This document shows positions 1-13,206 of a DNA stretch of 64,000 nt, in pieces; position 1 is the stretch's first letter; every line of letters begins with the position of its first letter. The DNA lies in assembly GCA_963855995.1 (NCBI GenBank), contig OY979716.1, forward strand, positions 44,304,480 to 44,368,479, in the 5' to 3' direction. The notes under the pieces are model-generated. The model worked only from the letters and a program-made list of their open reading frames with translations, did not search any database and was not told the origin of the DNA. The position numbers and the translations under genes were made by a program. This stretch comes from Muricea muricata. Lineage: Eukaryota > Cnidaria > Anthozoa > Malacalcyonacea > Plexauridae.

Positions 1-108
1 TTGTAAGCATGTATGTTAATTACCACCATAAGGTTTGTGTCATGGAGTTTGGTTGTATTGCTTTTAATCCATAGATTATTGTGCCTTGACTATAGCTTTG
101 CAACTTAC

Positions 109-3100
109 TTTAAAATCATCAGCGTTCCCATCCCACTCTCTGCTACAAAACCAGAAATGGTTACGAACTGCGCCCATCCATGCTGCTAGATCTTCATTCC
201 CCTTTTCTTTTGCGGCCTAGAAGTATAAGTACAACAATACTAGTAATGCAGATAGATGTAACAAATAAAAGTATTAAATAACAAACACAGGAATCTTCCA
301 ACCCATGCAATTTTCCAGAAAAAAGGCATGCTGTATTCTATTATTGGACTTTATTGAAAAGAAAATTTCAAAAAGGCAATGAAAAGAAAATTTCAAAAAG
401 TCAAAGTACAGTGAACAATGTTAGGATTAGCCCCTTAGATCACACAACTGCATGCCTCCAGTCAGATGAGCATTGATGAGCCCTGAACCTATATAAGAGA
501 TTTGGCATGGGCACTTTTAAATTTATGGAATGACCATCTAAACCCGATAATATACACAGATACTTCAGAGCAAAACAGGCTCTCATCTAAGAGCCAAATG
601 TTTGTTGAGAATAACACCTACAGCAGTAACTTTTTTAGCTAAGCTCTTTCCACCATGCCAAACATCCCATTGGTGAATAATAGCCTTGTACTTTGGTAAA
701 TTTTCTAAAAGAGAAATAAAAAGCAAACATTAATTAACACTATATTGTTTACATTGTGTTAATCATTATTGTTATTTAGGGAATATAGGTTGAAAAGAGG
801 TTAGTACATATTAAAAGAATAAATCTATGTATTTAAAAAGTATATCAACAAAATAACCAAAAGGATTAACTATTGTTCTGATGCAGATTCAGGGTAAAAA
901 TAAAAACAAATTAAAGAAACATTTATCATTTTCAACATCATTCAAAAATTTATATTTCGATCAGATAGACCCACAACATCATGAAACAATGTTACACTAT
1001 GGCAGGCAAAAAAATACTAAAATTGCCAGCCTGCTGTTGTTTCAGGTTAGCAAATAATTTTAAAGACCTAATTTGTCATTAATCTGTTAAGATTCCAATA
1101 AAATAAATGTATTTGGGATTTTCAGGGAAATTGTTATTAATTAAAACACTTACTCATTACTGCACTGATCTCCAGATGGCTATCAGTGACCAGCTCACTT
1201 AACACCATCTTGGACTTTAACAGCTGATCAAGTCCACGTTCAAAGCCCAACCTCTCCATATTAGGACTTTTCCTTCCCTCTACTTCACGAACATCCACAA
1301 TATTCATTCCCAGTATGTGCTTTGATTCCATGTCAGCAAATGAATATGTGCAATACTGAGCGCTGTGCCCAGGAGAATCATTGCGACCATCTGCACTCAA
1401 AATGACTTTCTTTCCTTCCCATTCTTGCCACAATTCATCTTTCATTCCATTCCAATAAGCGGCTACTGTTGGTGCAGTTAGTAAACTTTGGTACTGGTTG
1501 AAAAGATTTTTAGAAATGTACTTCAAGTTCATTATTTTCAATAAAAAGCCAATTTTAGTGTACGAATTGCCAGATAAAGCAATTGCTGAAGCAAGTAGAA
1601 GATTGGCTGCCCGGAGATTGACACAAGTAGGTTGTGATGCCCATCGCCCAGCAAAGTGCCCAGAAGAACATCCCCAATTGACTACCAGGCATGTTCCAAG
1701 GTATCGTTGCTTGTATTCAAGTTGCTTGCCACAGCCTGCACGTTTGCACACACTACCATGAAGTTCAGTAAGAACATCCATAATCATACTTGCAGAAGCT
1801 ATGCAATACTCTGTTTTTACAACATCTTCTGGACTGATTCTTTTGACACCCGATTTGTTCATATTTCCACTATTAACTTGCTCCCCTCCATCTTCATCAT
1901 CTTCGCCTTCAATTTGCGTATCATATACCACTTCTTCAAGAGAGGTTTTCTCCAACTGATCAACATCAAACCTGTCAACAATTCTTTTGTTAGTTTTGCA
2001 TACACAAAATACCCCTCAGAAAAATTGCAAGGATCCCCCCCCCAAAAAAAAGGGGATAGGAGAATATTAAATGAAATGGCCCATTTTAGGTTTATAAGGC
2101 TAACAGCAATATTGTTTATTAAATAAGAACTACTTACATAGAGTTGTCAACAGATGATAAATCAATTCTGTCTTCATGATCCTCTGCATCACTGTCATCT
2201 GCCTCACTTGCTGACATTGTCTCTTCAGCAACATGTGTACTATTAAAAGAACAATCCAACTTTGTAAAACTTATATGGTATGATAGTGGTTTATATGGTT
2301 ACATTACAATCAAATTACATCACATCCAAATTCTTCCTATTAACAGGTGTCCAATATACTGATACCATAACATACCCAGAATTTCATGACTATTAATATC
2401 ATGTCAGAGAACTAATTTTACTAATAAATGCCATCCCACAACATATAAAATTGTTCTGCATTGCACTTTGAAAATAGATGCGCACAGTAAAAGAGCCATT
2501 CAACCATATATGTTTTGTAACATAATATATGTAATGTAACCTTGTTTTTGCTGGCGATGTCATATACTCTTCTGTTAACAAGCGTCGGCGTTTGACGCTC
2601 TCACATGCCGCATGGCCTTCAGCCAAACGTTGTCGAATAGGTGTGGAAGATACGACTAGAATGAAAAGAAATGGCTTATGATATTTTCACTGGTTTTCCC
2701 AGTAATAACCCGTTTACTCACCATACACAAATTAATAACATTAAATAGCAATTTTAATAGAAAATAAATACTACCAGGCGAAAGAGTTGATATCGGTATA
2801 GACACGCTGCTCTCATCAACATGGTGAGCTTCCGCTTGGGCATCAGTTTGCGTCTCTGCTTCACTACAAAAATATAAAGTATATAATAGAATACAATGTA
2901 GAACACGCTTCGATGAGCAGTCAAGTGTACTTATTTTCAAAACATAACATGATAATATATATTTTGTTCGTTCGATTACTTAAAATTCCGAGTTTTGCTT
3001 GAGATAAAATGGTCCAATAATATGGTGGCCAAATCTTTGTCTGCCTTGGCGTTAACTTCTTCCTTTAGTTCCTGCCATCTCGCGTGTTGGTCAAATAAAT

Positions 3101-3212
3101 AAATCTTACTTGAGTCCCTTTCAGCATAATAGCGCTTTCTTCTAGCAGTTTTTTCTTCCTCAGACAATAAACGTGGACCAGAAGAACCCGCTTCTTGTCG
3201 CTCATCCGCCAT
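109..3212 (-). CDS. Seven-exon transposase-like gene, 3' end beyond window
   Basis: Exons on the minus strand: 3212-2980, 2863-2775, 2655-2541, 2239-2138, 1971-1154, 704-622, 216-109. Every junction has a GT donor and AG acceptor, the phases agree, and the joined frame (516 codons) has no stop. The start is the ATG at 3212 (MADERQEAGSS). The N-terminal third is charged and low-complexity. The large exon holds a Cys/His cluster (CKRAGCGKQ, then CSSGHFAGRWASQP) and the blocks SADGRNDSPGHSAQY and VTDSH. The sixth exon reads HQWDVWHGGKSLAKK and the seventh NHFWFCS. Spaced acidic residues in DGRND, TDSH and DVWH look like a DDE/RNase-H fold. The pattern recalls large uncharacterised invertebrate and fish families, possibly Kolobok-related, recalled without a search. 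The intact frame suggests a recent copy or a gene under constraint. The gene model is firm; the function is not. Confidence 0.8.
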
Positions 3213-3829
3213 ATTGGCAAGTAATTTATGCGAGTTGAATGCGACAAATTAACATTCCATTTTGGAGTCCCCACTGAGCTACTGCCTCGCGCATGCGCAA
3301 AACGGACTTGACATTACCTTTAAAGGAAAGTGCCAAGTCACTGCTAACAAAAGAGTGATAAGAAATATTTGTATGTTTTTGTAAACAAGACAATAACACT
3401 TTTTAAAATACCACTCTTTGCAATTGAGAAATGAAGCTGTTTGCTACCAACACAAGCATCTCGTTTGTCATGCATAATTAAGGAATGACAAAAATGCACG
3501 AATTTGTATAAAAATTTGTTGTTTAAAACCATTGCAAAATAATGTAAATTAATATAAATTATACTATAATAATGTGATAATAATAATATGATGTTTATGT
3601 TTGCATGCTTCAAATAAAAAATATTTGGAAAAAATAAGATAAAAATTACAAGTCTAGCTACGGCTCCCTGTGTGAATAACTTTTTAAAGTGCATGGTGTC
3701 GTATGTTTAGCTATGTATTAACTCTCAAAGGGTCGTGTAAACGTTTTGTATTATGCTTGAAAATAAAATTTTTGTAATGCTTACCTAACGCGCATTGAAA
3801 GATACAATATACTCACAGTTTTTGGCATG
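3213..3829. other. Gene-free stretch upstream of the seven-exon gene
   Basis: AT-rich sequence that would hold the promoter of the minus-strand gene starting at 3212. I see a short GC-rich patch just upstream of its ATG (about 3270-3310) and no supported coding region. Open frames here lack any recognisable protein. Confidence 0.4.
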
Positions 3830-4400
3830 AGTATTTAGTAATAGGTAATAAAAACCACATTTGTGTCTAGCAAAATAAAACAATATTTTGTGAAAACAGC
3901 CCCTTTGTTCATAATGGGGCAGCCTCCATGTAATATGAAATATGATATAGCATGCGGGTCAGGCCTGACTGACTTAATGTAAATCTATGAGATAGAGAAG
4001 GTAAAAAACAATATCTAGTAATGGACATACTCAAATAGGTAATAGGAAGCATATTGGTATCATGTAGAACAGACAATATTTTGAAACAACAGTCCCTATG
4101 TTTGTAATGAGGCAGTAACTGCAATTTGAAGTATGGTATAGCATGAAAGCTGAGTCTGAATGACTTGTAAAATAATGTATGAGATACGGAAAGTAAAAAC
4201 ATTATTTAGTAATGGAAATATTCAAATAGGTAATAGGGACCATATTGGTTGCAAACATAAAAAATATTTAGTAACAACAGTCCTTTTGTTGCTAACGAGA
4301 CAGTCAATATAGAATATGAAATATTATATAGCATGCGGCTAGTTGTGAGTGACTTATTGTAAGTGTATGAGATCGGAAGGCCAAAAAATAAACAAACAAA
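3830..4400. repeat. About 190-bp tandem repeat, three degenerate copies
   Basis: The phrase TCAAATAGGTAATAGG, preceded by TAGTAATGG, recurs near 4016 and 4207, with a diverged version near 3829. Each is followed by an ACAGTCC(C/T)T block, a GAGGCAGT/GAGACAGT block and TATAGCATG. The period is about 190 bp, and the copies differ by many substitutions and small indels, so the array is old. Flanking frames are shadows of the repeat. Confidence 0.65.
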
Positions 4401-4792
4401 AAAAAGAAATCTAGTGTGTATGTAAGTTTAATTAGCAATAAATTATTAATCATGAATGCAAACAAGTATAATAAACTAAAGCGTGTGTAGGTATAGGTTA
4501 CCCCCTTACAAATTGCCACATCACATGTTTTGTGATGCAGCTACCCATCACCCAATGCACTATCCAACACAGTCACAGAGAATGCAGTATTCTCACACCA
4601 AAATATATGTGTATTTTCTCACACATATGGATGTAAAGCATTGAATAATAAAACTCTTAGTTGCATTAAGGTCCAATGCTAGTAAAGCCTCTCAGGAAGT
4701 AACACAAATCTTCGTTCCCACAAAATAATTTTGAGCAGGCTCTATAGAGACAATTGCCATCACCACAAGTGCTATAACAACAATTATTATAT

Positions 4793-7014
4793 GGTCGCAG
4801 TCACACTTGCGCTTGAGCTTCACGTCTTGCACATGATAAGTGTGCTTGCTTGAACCACATTCCAAGCTTGCACTTGAATGTAAGCCAAGCATGTTGCAGT
4901 CACACCAAAAGAGTATTGCGTGCTTGTTCACTGTTGTTGACAGATGACTTTACTAATAATCTAAGTGCATTAAAAATAACTTCTTGGGATTTCATAACAA
5001 GTTTTCATATATAGCGCATATTGCCTAAATGGAAAACAAGTTTTTGCTGTTGCTTTATTTCAAATATCAAAGAATGTGTGACTCTGTCAGGCGCAAATCA
5101 CTTGCCAGACGTAGCAGACGGTTGTTTCTACAATTCAAAGAATCAACCAAGACATAATATATTTTCAATATGTCCGAACCATTACATTGGCCATAATGAT
5201 TATGGCTAGAATGGTTGCTCAAATAAATCAACGTCAGTACTGGGAGATTCCGCGACCACGACTGGGTTGGTTTGAAGTGATATTTGGAGATGGTCGTCAA
5301 TCCGTTCACTGGAAGGAACATTTTCGCATGCGTAAAGAGACATTTTTAAAGCTGGTAGACCTTGTGGCTCCCGCAATTGCCAAGGAAAACACGGTTTTGT
5401 GAAATCCTACCCCCCCCCCCCCTCTCATAATCGAATGGCTATTGCGCTATGGAGACTGGCAGTTGGTTCAAGTTTTTGTGCTATCTCTTCTCATTTTGAT
5501 GTTGGAAAGTCAACGTGTGTTAACATAACGAAAGAATTTTGCCAGGCCCTGATTACGTTACCAAGGCATTACATCAAATTACCCAACAATTGTGATGAAA
5601 CTACACGAGCATTGGTGCTCTTTCAGGATGACTGCAAATTCCCACTTGCAGTTGGAGCAATAGATGGCACCCAATATCGAAATTATTGCACCGAAGGAGC
5701 CTTTCAATTATTTTGATAGGCATCATCACTATAGTGTTATCATGCAAGCAGTCATGGGACCTAATGTTTATGGACACTGCAATCGATTATCCAGGTAGCA
5801 TGATGCCCGAGTTTTTCATTCCAGCAATATTTTTCAAAAGCCACAGAATGGTAAAATTTTGACTACAGTCGATGGTGTTCAAATTCGGCCTTTGCTTCCT
5901 TGGTTAATGAAGCCCTATCCTAACGGTGCTATTCCCAACCGTTCTCAACGCCGTTATAACAAGACTCTTTCTTCAGCTAAAGCTACGGTTGAAAGGGCGT
6001 TCGGAATACTTAAGGCAAGATGGAGAATACTTTTGAAAAGGTTGGACCACCGATTTGAAAATATTCGAGAAGTCATATTGTCATGCTGCATTTTACATAA
6101 TTTCTGCCAAGAGGCCGGTGAAGAGTTTGATGATGAGGAAATTTTGCATAATTATTCCTATAGACAGGGAACATTTGGAAACTAGACAACAGGAAAACGT
6201 TGTTCAAAATCCAGCTGCTGAATGTATTTGCTTGGCAATCAAGCAGAGTTTTTAAAACAATGAAACTGATATATTTCAATAATATATAATTTGGTATAAA
6301 TTTTGAAAACAATATTTATGGTATAATGGCTGTGAATATAATAATAAGTTCGTTATTACTTTTAATTTTATTACGAATTATATAGAATATGTAATCAAAC
6401 GACAATTTTGAATATGTATTAACGTATAATAGATTTCAAAAATGTTTGTTTTTTAGTGCGGAATAGTTTTTGATTTACTTTTTCATTATTTCTGCCATTC
6501 CTAACCACGAACAAGCAATAGCTGGATGGTTTCCGTTTATCCGACAAGAATTTGAATACTGAAGAGGAGCATTGCTTTGATCATTGCATCCGTCCAAACT
6601 ACTTGGCATCTGCGACATTTTCGTTTATAAACAAATCGGTTACACTTGACTTGGTCTTGCCCGAATAAGTAAATTAGTAAAATATTTTGAAATTACCGCT
6701 ATACTGTCTATCCAAACTGAAACTAACATGTCAATTGCCTGTCATAAAACTGAAAACCTCATTGGTTAAAAAATCTAATCCAGTTGAGAACTGCATTCCA
6801 ACACGATCCAAACACACTCTGCACTCTGCAGTGTGTTTGGAGCTTGCTGCGGTGCCTTTGAAATTTCAAGCAAATCGTATTAGATTTCAAGCGTGCTTGG
6901 ATTTTGCAGTTTGCGCGGTCACACTAGTATGCGTGCTTGGAAGCTGACGCGTTGACAGATTCCAGTGGATTTAACCCAAGCAAGCACAATTCAAGCGCAA
7001 GTGTGACCGCGACC
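4793..7014 (+). mobile_element. Harbinger-like DNA transposon with ~24-bp terminal inverted repeats
   Basis: The left end 4793-4816 starts GGTCGCAGTCACACTTG and the right end 6991-7014 is its near-perfect reverse complement (one mismatch). Both ends are flanked by TAT (4790-4792 and 7015-7017), a possible 3-bp target duplication. Diverged variants of the end sequence recur inside each end (around 4860-4910 and 6780-6960) as subterminal repeats. The element encloses a decayed HARBI1-type transposase. A short minus-strand open stretch near 6470-6620 could be a remnant of the second Harbinger protein, but it has no recognisable Myb motif. The superfamily call rests on the transposase, not the ends. 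Confidence 0.75.
5187..6185 (+). pseudogene. HARBI1-type (DDE_4) transposase, broken
   Basis: Three frames together resemble a PIF/Harbinger transposase. The first (5187-5402) is an N-terminal helical region with RMRKETFLKLVDLV. The second (about 5430-5716) carries the helix-turn-helix-like GVGKST-type block VGKSTCVNITKEF and the first catalytic Asp in AVGAIDGTQ. The third (5859-6185) carries the block VDGVQIRPLLPWLMKPYP and the Glu in ATVERAFGILKARWR. A frameshift lies at the C-run near 5410-5420. A second break at 5716-5860 removes the usual Tyr-rich stretch and scrambles the HDARVF block. About 330 residues are recoverable, close to usual family length. Cut-and-paste transposition is the family role; this copy is dead. 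Confidence 0.8.
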
Positions 7015-7480
7015 TATGCGTGAAAGATAAATATAATAATTGTGTTAAATTTCAAGCTGTACTAATTTGATGAAAGTACTAGTCAATGGTTAAATGTAAT
7101 AAATTATCAAGAATTAGGACTACCCCCACCCCCACTACCATAAACCACTCATAAATATCTTGGCCAAAAGAAGTAAATAAGGGACTGGTCATAAAGTATG
7201 GGGGGGGTCATGAAAATTTTAAGGATATACTGGGGAAATTTTAAGGATTTCTAGTGCCAATTAGAGGTTTGGCCTTTTAGTGGATTATATTCATTTTAAC
7301 CCAATGAAGCGGGCTTTCAATGAAAATCGACCAAATTTGGTGTGCATACCCCTGGAAATGTCCCTTACAATTGGCTGACTCGTCTACAGTTTTCAACTTA
7401 AGGGGGCTGACTTATGTTAAAAAATTTGTTTAAAATCCACTAAAAGGCGATGTTGCTAACTCAGCCCCCTTAAATGGTCT
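7015..7480. other. Intergenic stretch without a supported gene
   Basis: AT-rich. Contains the phrase GGGACTGGTCATAAAGTA followed by a G-run (7175-7206), which reappears at about 43857, so it is probably an end of a dispersed repeat. No coding region seen. Confidence 0.4.
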
Positions 7481-10400
7481 CGCAACAATTCCTACAGGGT
7501 TGGGGTTGCCGTAAGGCGCTTAGTAACCTGGCAAAAACCCTAAAAAAATGCTATCTAAGAACACCAGGTTATTTCACGAAGTCCAGTAAAGGTTATGTGG
7601 TTACATACAGGCATATATTTAACCCTAGGTTGACTAAAAAATTCTTAAGATATTGCCTCAGGTGGACGAAACTTGGCACCCAGATGCATTCTGGGACGGT
7701 GAGCAACATGGCGGGGTCAAATTTTGAAAAAAACAAAATCCTGATCTTTTACGGCGATTTTTCGGAAAAAAATTTTTTGCATATTTTAAAATTCTTTTGC
7801 AATAAATGGGACCACGTGGGGGGCGTGTCTAGTGCCAGGGATCTCGTTTTCGCGTTAACATTTTTTCTGACTTTTTTTCACAAGTTTTTTACTTTGGGTA
7901 TTTAACGGCCTGGATTTTTCTAAAAAAAACTTCGGCGCTAGAGAGGGGACATAAATACATACCTCTACCAAGTTTGGGGCCCAGTCCTCTAAACGCTCAG
8001 ATGCTACAAATCATTATTTTTGAAAAATTGACCAAATCTAGACAACTCGTTCGCAATGAAGAATCTATTTTTTCTTGAAAAGATGTATTGTAAAAATAAT
8101 CTACGTCTTTCACTTAATGAGGTCTATACTGCTTTATTTTGGCATAAATTAAATCATGAGGCGCTGCATCCATTTGAACAAGGGTGATTTTTTTTTACTT
8201 TTTCTAATTTTTTTCATCAATTTGTTATTTAAGGTGTTTATTCTACCGAATTCTTTCTAAAACTAACCTAGCGCTAAAGAGGGTGGGCAAGTGCATACCT
8301 CTATTTAATTTCAGCCCAAACCCTCTTGAACCTTACATGCTAGATATGATTATTTCTAAATAATCCACTAAATGACATTGGTGTTGTCTGTCTAGTACAT
8401 TGTTAAGAACCTATTTTTTCTTGAAAGGATATATTGCAAAAATGATCTCCATTGCCTGTTCCATATGTAATTGCCTTTCGTTTAGAAATACTTCGATAAT
8501 CAGCGAAGATATATGCTTTCGAATTGATAGCATGACAAAAAAAAATAGATTTTATATTTTCCGTACGCGTTTTCTCTTTCAAGAACCTATTTTTTTCTTC
8601 GTGACCTAGTGCAGGATGACCGCCTTATTAAGCTCTATCAGATAAGCCTATAAAAAAATAAATAAATTTTTTTTTTCGCATAATTTAGAATATTTAAGTT
8701 TTTTCTTTTCAAAAATAGCATCACGTGACTAGCCTCTCTGGCACCAGGGGGGTGATTTTCAGAAAAAAATAATTTTTCCCTTTTTTTTTATTTCAACTAA
8801 TAAAAACATCCATTCATCCAAGACTACCCTGGTGCTAGAGAAGGTCGCCATATGCATGCCCCTACCAAATTTCGGGCCCAGTTCTTTTAACACTTAAATG
8901 CTACAAGCAATTATTTTTTTCAAAATTCACAAAAAAACATCAACATTATCTTGCTTGTTCTCCATGAAGAACCTATTTTTTCTTGAAAAGATATATTGCA
9001 GAAATGTTCCTCGTGTTTTTTTCCATGTCTCTGTTTCTTTAGTTTTGGCATGCATAATATTACCTGGCGGGCATGTCCATTGCAATGACATCATTTTTTT
9101 AACAAAATCCACTAAATGACACCGGTGTTGTCTGGCTCGTTCACCATGAAGAATCTATTTTTTCTTGAAAGGATATATTGCAAAAATGTTCTACACGCTT
9201 ATTTACATACAACCTCGTACCTAAGGAAACGAAATAGGCTAAAATAAAGTTTTAGCCAAAGACACAGGGTATTTTTCAAAGTCTAGTAAAGGTTATATAG
9301 AAACATATAGGTTAATAAGCTCTACTCAAAGCATCAGAAAAATCTTTAAATCTTGCCCTAGGTCGACGAAACTTGGCACCAAGATGCATTTTGGGACGGT
9401 GAGTCGCGTGGTGGTGTCAAATTTTCAAAAAAAATTAATCCTGATTTTTTAGAGATTTTTTTTTGAAAAAAGGGTTTTTGCATATTTTAAAATTCTTTTA
9501 CCATAAATGGTATCACGCAGGGGGCGTGTCTAGCGACAGCTATGTAATTTTAGCATTTACATTTTTTAAAATTTTTTTTCGAATTTTTTTTAATTTGGGC
9601 CTTTCGTAACCTGGATTCTTTTCAGCACTACAAGCAACGCAAGCGCATGCTCGTACCAAATTTTGGGCCCAGTCCTTTTAACGCTCGCACGCTACAAATG
9701 ATTTTTTTAAAAAACTTCCCTAAATTGACCTATGTCGTTCTCTGTGAAGAACCTTTTTTTCCTGAAGATGTATTGCGGGGATAACTTATGCATTAAGTTC
9801 TTTTAGAAAAAGTAAAAAAAAATTAAGAAAAAAGAAAAAGACAAGCATTAAAAAAAAGATAAATGTAATTTTAATTTATCTTTTTATTATGTATGCATTT
9901 TCACCAGGAAGAACCTATTTTTTCCTGAAAAGATGTATTGTAAAAATGATCTACGCATTGGTATCTATCAGACTAAGTAATAAAAATGCACTGTACATAT
10001 GCACGTTTTTGCAGTCAAACACTCAGTCAATTTTTTGAAGGAAAATTATTCTGCGGACAATGTTTTCTACCAGTTAGACTTGACTGACTCTTCTCAAACT
10101 TAGCACTTGCATTCACTAAGATAAGGGTTTGTTGAAACTTTTAACCGCTTGGGCATGGCTTGTATAATGCCAGAGAAAATTGGGCCCGAACAGGGCATCT
10201 TTTTACTATTTTGTACGCATTTTCACCTGGAAGAAATTATTTTCTTCTGAAAAGATGTATTGCAAAAATGATCTACTCATCGAGTTCTATAAGATTGAAG
10301 AATAAAAACTTATCTTTAAAAATTGACGTTTGTGCAGTTTAACACTAAGCCAATTCTCTTAAGGAAAAATTTTTAAAGATAAGTTTTTATTCTTCAATCT

Positions 10401-13130
10401 TATAGAACTTGATGAGTAGATCATTCTTGCAATACATCTTTTCTGAAAAAAAATAGGTTCTTCCAGGTGAAAATGCATAAGAACCTATTTTTTTCTGAAA
10501 AGATGTATTGCAAAAATGATCTACTCATCGAGTTCTATAAGATTGAAGAATAAAAACTTATCTTTAAAAATTTTTCCTTAAAAAAATTGACTTAGTGTTT
10601 GACTGCACAAACGTCAATTTTTAAAGATAAGTTTTTATTCTTCAATCTTATAGAACTCGATGAGTAGATCATTTTTGCAATACATCTTTTCAGAAAAAAT
10701 AATTTCTTCCAGGTGAAAATGCGTACAAAAATAGTAAAAAGATGCCCTGTTCGGGCCCAATTTTCTCCGCCATCCCTGTATCTATACAGAGGTTTATCGT
10801 TTGACTTTCAGGCAAAAAAGTAATAATAAAAGTTTATCAGCACGCTGTTTTAACTGCAAATCTGCTTTTATTTCTAAAAAAACCACAAACTGGAAAAAAT
10901 TGAAATTTTTTTATCCATTTTGGGATCTGTGGACAAAGGTTTCTACCAGCTAGATTTAACCAATTGTTCTCAAACTTTGCAAGTGTATTAGGCAAGATAA
11001 TTGTTTGCTAAAATGATAAACTGCTAGCACATAAGTTGTATACTTTTGAAGAAAACTGGGCAAGAACAGGGCATCTTTTCAATATTCCACACGCATTTTC
11101 ACCTGGAAGAACCTATTTTTTTTTGAAAAGATATATTGCAAAAATGACCTGTGCCTAAAGTTCTATAAGGAAAAGACAAAATTAAAAAAATGTAAAAAAA
11201 AAGAAAAATCTTTAAGTGCAATATCCGTATCTATGCACAGGCTCATCTTTTGACATTGAAGCAAAAGTGTGAAAATAAATGTTTGTCAGCATTCTATGGT
11301 AAGTGCAATTGCAAAATTTTAGGCACAACCCTCTTAAGGCTTGGACACTACAACAATTTATTTTAAAATCCCCACTAAATTGACCTACGTCGTTCTCTGT
11401 GAAGAACCTATTTTTTTCTGAAAAGATATATTGCAAGAATAATCTACGCATCAAGTTCTTTTAGAAAAAATAAAAAAATTAAGAAAAAAGAAAAAGACAA
11501 GCATTAAAAAAAGATAAATAAATGTAATTTGAAATTTTTTATGTACGCATTTTCACCTGGAAGAACCTATTTTTTCTTGAAAAGATGTATTGTAAAAATG
11601 ATCTACGCATTAACTTCTATCAGACTGGGTAATAAAAATGCACTGTACATATGAACGTTTTTGTAGTCAAACACTCAGTCAATTTTCCAAAGGAAAATTA
11701 TTCTGCGGACAATGTTTTCTACAAGTTAGACTTAACCGACTCTTTTCAAACTTGGCACTTGCATTCACTAAGATAAGGGCTTGCCGAAACTCTTTAACGC
11801 TTGGGCATAGCTTGTATAATGCCGGAGAAAATTGGGCTCGAACAGGGAATCTTTTTACTATTCCGTACGCATTATCTCTTTGAAGAACCTATTTTTTTCT
11901 CCCTGACCTAGTGCAGAATGACCGCCTCATTAAGCTCTATCAGACAAGCCTATAAAAAATTTTTCGGATTTTTTTTTCACATAATTTAGAATATTTATGT
12001 GACAATTTAGATATTTAATTTAGAAATCACGTGACTAGCCTCTGGCGCCAGGGGGGTGATTTTCAGAAAAAAAATTTTTTTCCCTTTTTTTTATTTCAAC
12101 TAATAAAAAGCATCCACTCATCCAAGACTACCCTGGCGCTAGAGAAGGTTGCCATATGCATGCCCCTACCAAATTTCAGGCCCAGTCCTTTTAACACTTA
12201 TACAAGCAATTTTTTTAAAATTCACAAAAAACATAACATTATCTTGCTTGTTCTCCATGAAGAACCTATTTTTTCTTGAAAAGATATATTGTAGAAATGT
12301 TTTTCGTGTCTTGTTCCATACCTCTATTTCTTTAGTTTTGGGATACATTATATTACCTGGTGGGCATTTCCATTGCAATGACATCATATTTTTGGCAAAA
12401 TCCACTAAATGATACCGGTGTTGTCTGGCTCGTTCGCCATGAAGAATCTATTTTTTCTTGAAAGGATATATTGCAAAAATGTTCTACGCCCTCATTTACA
12501 TACAACCTCGTACCTAGGTAAACAAAATAGGCTGAAATAAAGTTTTAGCCAAAGACACAGGGTATTTTTCAAAGTTTAGTAAAGGTTATATAGAAACATA
12601 TAGGTTAATAAGCTCTACTCAAAGCGTCAGAAAAATCTTTAAATCTTGCCCTAGGTCGAGGAAACTTTGCACCAAGATGCATTTTGGGACGGTGAGTCGC
12701 GTGGTGGTGTCAAATTTTCAAAAAAAATTAATCCTGATTTTTTAGAGATTTTTTTTTGAAAAATGTATTTTTGCATATTTTAAAATGCTTTTACCATATA
12801 TGGTATCACGTTAGGGGCGTGTCCATCACCAGGAATGTCATTTTTACATTTACATTTTTTTAAAGTTTTTTCAAATTTTTTTATTCAAGGCCTTTAATCA
12901 CCTGTATTCTTTTAAAAACTACGCTTGCACTATAAAGGGAATGCAGGCGCATGCTCCTGCCAAATTTCGGGCCCAACCCTCCTAACGTTCCCACACTACA
13001 AATCATTATTTTAAAAAATCCACTAAATAGCATTGGTGTTGCCTTCGGTCGTTCACCATGAATAACCTATTTTTTTCTTCAAAGAATATATTGTGAAGAT
13101 GATCTAGGCATCAAGTTCTATCAGAAAAGA
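7480..13130. repeat. Mosaic of duplicated repeat blocks with a ~60-bp core
   Basis: The core, GAAGAACCTATTTTTT then CTTGAAAAGATGTATTG then CAAAAATGATCTACGCAT, occurs in some form near 8057, 8405, 8966, 9149, 9746, 9909, 10230, 10481, 11106, 11400, 11561, 12258, 12439 and 13058, and in reverse within 10400-10700. Larger blocks are copied: about 8574-9720 matches 11877-13020, and about 9700-10200 matches 11360-11880, giving an A-B...B'-A' order. A diverged A-type block lies at about 7640-8390. The blocks contain fixed phrases such as GGGCCCAGTCCTTTTAA and GATCTCC/GATCTACG. No protein is encoded and open frames are shadows. I do not recognise the family. Confidence 0.75.
10173..10767. repeat. 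About 595-bp nested palindrome
   Basis: The sequence from 10173 reads, with few mismatches, as the reverse complement of the sequence ending at 10767, centred near 10470. Each half is itself an inverted pair of a ~75-bp unit (GATTGAAGAATAAAAACTTA and its complement), giving four copies in alternating orientation. Arms match through GAGAAAATTGGGCCCGAACA at the outer ends. It sits inside the repeat mosaic and reuses its core unit. Confidence 0.85.
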
Positions 13131-13206
13131 GGAAAGAGTTTAAAAAATAAACAAATAAATAAATAAACAAATCAATAAACATATACGAAACTTTATATTA
13201 TATAGT

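Noticed and set aside
3344-3694. Minus-strand open frame of 116 codons upstream of the seven-exon gene
   Set aside because: Low-complexity Phe/Ile/Tyr composition typical of AT-rich DNA; no splice or motif support.
4692-4931. Minus-strand open frame over the left end of the Harbinger element
   Set aside because: It reads through the inverted repeat and its subterminal copies; no domain, so a shadow.
8400-12412. Several short open frames in the repeat mosaic
   Set aside because: The same peptides recur because the DNA repeats; they are rich in Phe/Lys from T/A runs and have no domain.
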